6,908 nt of DNA from Candidatus Zixiibacteriota bacterium. GTDB taxonomy: Bacteria > Zixibacteria > MSB-5A5 > GN15 > FEB-12. Of this stretch, positions 4,648-6,908 are shown one piece after another. Location of the stretch: positions 1 through 6,908 of the forward strand of contig QNAD01000109.1 of NCBI GenBank assembly GCA_003641345.1. Reading direction: 5' to 3'. Position numbers and translations under genes: made by a program. The notes beneath the pieces are model-generated. The model saw only the letters and a program-made list of their open reading frames with translations. It ran no database searches and was not told the DNA's origin. Position 1 is the first letter of the stretch; the number at the start of each line of letters is the position of its first letter.

Positions 4648-6908
4648 ACATGATTATAACTAATTTCCCCATTTGAATTTCGCCCTGCTCATCTTCAACT
4701 GTCCAATAATATAAACCGGAAACAACTATTTGGCGATTTCTATTAATTAGATCCCATGAAGCATGAAATCGGTTTGGATCATCTTCATCAAAATCATGCC
4801 AAAGTTCACGCACCAAATCACCATCGAGAGTAAATATCCGAATAGTACACTTATGAGGTAAATTTGCAAAATTAATCTGTCTGACCTTATCATTCGGAAG
4901 ATCAGATATTGTTCTGTGTTCATAACCGTGTTGTCGATATTTTCCGTCGATTCGGTAAGGGTTTGGGTAAACGTATGCTTTCAATTTTTCACCAGTCGAT
5001 TGTGAACTGCTTATATAAGGATAGATATCTTTTAACCCAAAACGTTTTGGTGTTTCCAGAGGAAAAAGACCTGATTTGGGCGACCCTTGATCAAAAGTTG
5101 TTACGTTAATCCAATAGGGAACAGTTGCTAATAAATTATCAATAATGATTTCATATTCATAATATTTCATGTAACCTTCTGGCGTGTACCAATCTTCATT
5201 AAGTGAATCAGGGTGGATATTACTTGGTGGTTTGGGTGCATCGGGATAAACTTTTTTTATTGGTGATGTAATTCCAAATTCAGAAGCGTTAAAATTATGA
5301 GGCATAAAATAGAAAATAGAATCTGAATATTCAGGATGATAAAATGGGTTTGTTTTGGTGAAAATATCAGGATTGAATATGCTGTCATTGCAATCGTTAC
5401 CATAAAGGCAGCGAAGTTCTTCAATCGTATATGGACGGTCAAGAATTTCAAAATCCGGATTTGGTGATAGTTTTGGATTCCAGACGTATTTATCATAATT
5501 TTCTCTATCGTATGTAGCAATGATAGACAAGCTTGACTCTCGGTCATCTCTTCCAATCCAAACATTATAACCTTCAAAATCAACTTTTCCGGTCATAAAG
5601 TCTTTTTCAGTCTCAGATTCAGTTCCGTTAAAACGAACTCTTATCCCATTTAATAACGGCTCAACCCAAAATGCAGGGGGCGGAGGTGGACCGGCGGCTC
5701 TCCAATCTGGAATTCCGTCACCTTCATAGAAAGTTGTTTCTGCGAGAGTTATTGTCCATCCTGAATCTGTTTGGATAGAATCGAAATTACAAATTCTATA
5801 TTTACCAAAATAACCATCACCATCCGTATCAACTCCAGGGTTATCATATATCCAAGCCGCCCACATAGAGTTACGTGCTAAATCCGAAAAATCCAAATTA
5901 GCCTTGAAAGCTAAAGGGTCATCGGGAAGATTATTGATATTATAGGGTGCCCGATGAAGGTTTTCTCCGGCAATAACAGCAAAAACAAAATCCATCGAAG
6001 TATTAGGTGGAATATTATATGGACCTCTTGAAAAAACAAAATCACCCTTGCGCCATGATTGATTTCCCAAAGCACCTTTGCCAAATAAACTGATTTCCTG
6101 GTCTGTTGGAGTTTGCCAGATTGAGTTCATATGTCTTATAAGGCCAATATCAGAAACATCGTAATCTATTTCTTTGTTACTTAAAAGGTGATATTTGGTT
6201 TTGTCGCCATAGGCTGTATTTACAAGAGATTTGATAGCATGTGGTAAATTTTCATTAATACGGCGAGGTCCAAATTTTTCATAATACCAATTAATCCACC
6301 AATTAAAGCTGATATCTTCAAGTTTGATTTTATTATCAATAAATCTTATTCCAACTACATGGGGTACAGATTTAAACGGTTCGGAATTTGGTGTAACATT
6401 ATTTCCTTCAACTATAAACCCATCTTCTATCCATACAGTTTGATTAATAAACTCACCATTAAATGGATCACCATCGTTATCTGCAAACCATACCATATTC
6501 AAAGTATCTTTATAACCACATCCCTCATAAGAGTCATGATCTTTTAAAAATCCGGCAATTTCATCGAGTGCTCGGGGAGCTTTTATGTAAAGTGAAACCG
6601 AAGGTTGAACAGATAAACCCAAATAAAAATCTTTTAATATGTTATCACCAATATTTCTAACATTAACATCAAAAATAACAAAATCCTCAGTATAAGGATA
6701 TGACCATGAATGTGTTTTTTGGATAATTTCTATTTTTAAAGGTTTGTGAAAACTGTAGGTTAAATAATCATAGGATAATTTGTGCAGAGTGTCATTAAAT
6801 ACGGCGGTATAATCCTGTTCTGATAAAGCACCTTCCTGATAAAATGGATCAGGATCAATTGTGGAATGATAAGAAATATTCGGGAAGGATGGATCTGTAA
6901 ATAATTCA
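4646..6908 (-). CDS. Large exported/surface protein with calcium-type loops, Fn3-like region and C-terminal FlgD-like or T9SS-type sorting module, 5'-partial
   Basis: About 753 residues are visible and the frame is open through the right edge. The TTG at 6622 falls inside the conserved-looking DFYLGLSVQP stretch, so it is not the real start. I do not know its function. In order from the visible N-side: a segment reading EDFVIFDVNVRNIGDN (about 6640-6690), which resembles a beta-rich domain with an N-terminal-type 'viv-N-G' pattern; an acidic DNDGDP loop (6464-6481); a tryptophan-rich FNWWINWYYEKFGPRR patch (near 6260-6310); a DTDGDG loop (5813-5830), a calcium-binding-type motif; a five-proline run (5675-5689) that looks like a domain hinge; an Fn3-like region starting GIRVRFNGTE and ending YWINVTTFDQGSPKSG (about 5060-5650); and a final module of about 115 residues (4649-4990) with YVYPNPYR, TIRIFTLDGDLVREL, SWDL and VSGLYYWTVED, ending GKLVIIM. 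That last module matches the FlgD-Ig/type IX secretion C-terminal style. The signal peptide would lie outside the window. Export is inferred from this architecture. Confidence 0.85.
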   Translation of the reverse strand, partial: ELFTDPSFPNISYHSTIDPDPFYQEGALSEQDYTAVFNDTLHKLSYDYLTYSFHKPLKIEIIQKTHSWSYPYTEDFVIFDVNVRNIGDNILKDFYLGLSVQPSVSLYIKAPRALDEIAGFLKDHDSYEGCGYKDTLNMVWFADNDGDPFNGEFINQTVWIEDGFIVEGNNVTPNSEPFKSVPHVVGIRFIDNKIKLEDISFNWWINWYYEKFGPRRINENLPHAIKSLVNTAYGDKTKYHLLSNKEIDYDVSDIGLIRHMNSIWQTPTDQEISLFGKGALGNQSWRKGDFVFSRGPYNIPPNTSMDFVFAVIAGENLHRAPYNINNLPDDPLAFKANLDFSDLARNSMWAAWIYDNPGVDTDGDGYFGKYRICNFDSIQTDSGWTITLAETTFYEGDGIPDWRAAGPPPPPAFWVEPLLNGIRVRFNGTESETEKDFMTGKVDFEGYNVWIGRDDRESSLSIIATYDRENYDKYVWNPKLSPNPDFEILDRPYTIEELRCLYGNDCNDSIFNPDIFTKTNPFYHPEYSDSIFYFMPHNFNASEFGITSPIKKVYPDAPKPPSNIHPDSLNEDWYTPEGYMKYYEYEIIIDNLLATVPYWINVTTFDQGSPKSGLFPLETPKRFGLKDIYPYISSSQSTGEKLKAYVYPNPYRIDGKYRQHGYEHRTISDLPNDKVRQINFANLPHKCTIRIFTLDGDLVRELWHDFDEDDPNRFHASWDLINRNRQIVVSGLYYWTVEDEQGEIQMGKLVIIM

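Noticed and set aside
4909..6660. Short + strand open frames and an alternative - strand frame (5257-5583) opposite or within the surface-protein gene
   Set aside because: The long - strand frame has domain structure throughout; the others have low-complexity, non-protein-like translations.
1..6908. Search for CRISPR arrays, tRNA or rRNA genes, transposases, integrases, toxin-antitoxin pairs and direct repeats
   Set aside because: None was seen by reading both strands. Gaps between genes are all under 80 bases and leave little room for them.

Overview
The window is AT-rich bacterial chromosome with tightly packed genes. It carries two partial genes at its edges and three complete genes between them. 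Four genes lie on the + strand: a 5'-truncated response-regulator receiver, an HDOD-domain signalling protein, chorismate synthase (aroC) and an M17 leucyl aminopeptidase (pepA). They face a large exported, surface-type protein on the - strand, whose N-terminus runs off the right edge. The host looks like an uncultured member of the FCB/Zixibacteria-type assemblage. The reasons are the signalling pair (receiver plus HDOD), the AT-rich composition, and above all the - strand protein: it has 'fviFD..vrN.G...l.d.YlGL' and 'aDNDGDP' motifs and a C-terminal YPNPYR/FlgD-like module ending GKLVIIM. That placement is inference from remembered family patterns and was not tested by a search.

Layout. 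Positions 1-379 hold a receiver domain with a complete phosphorylation pocket; its frame is open to the left edge. Positions 449-1774 hold an HDOD protein with an unusual C-terminal histidine-kinase-like dimerisation helix pair but no ATPase domain. Positions 1813-3012 hold aroC, which has no Shine-Dalgarno sequence and a promoter-like TTGACC/TATAAT pair so close to its ATG that a leaderless mRNA is plausible. Positions 3088-4587 hold pepA, with the best ribosome binding site in the window. A clear intrinsic terminator at 4617-4647 ends the + strand run, and its T-tract overlaps the stop codon of the convergent - strand gene (4646-6908).

How the genes work together. The receiver and the HDOD protein probably act in one signalling pathway. 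aroC (last step to chorismate) and pepA (peptide turnover) are housekeeping genes that share the strand and perhaps some read-through transcription, with no evident functional link. The - strand gene is a separate unit. No RNA genes, CRISPR arrays, insertion sequences, prophage genes or long repeats were seen. No unmistakably new system is present. The most interesting items are the kinase-less DHp-like tail on the HDOD protein, the possible leaderless aroC transcript, and the modular calcium-loop surface protein.
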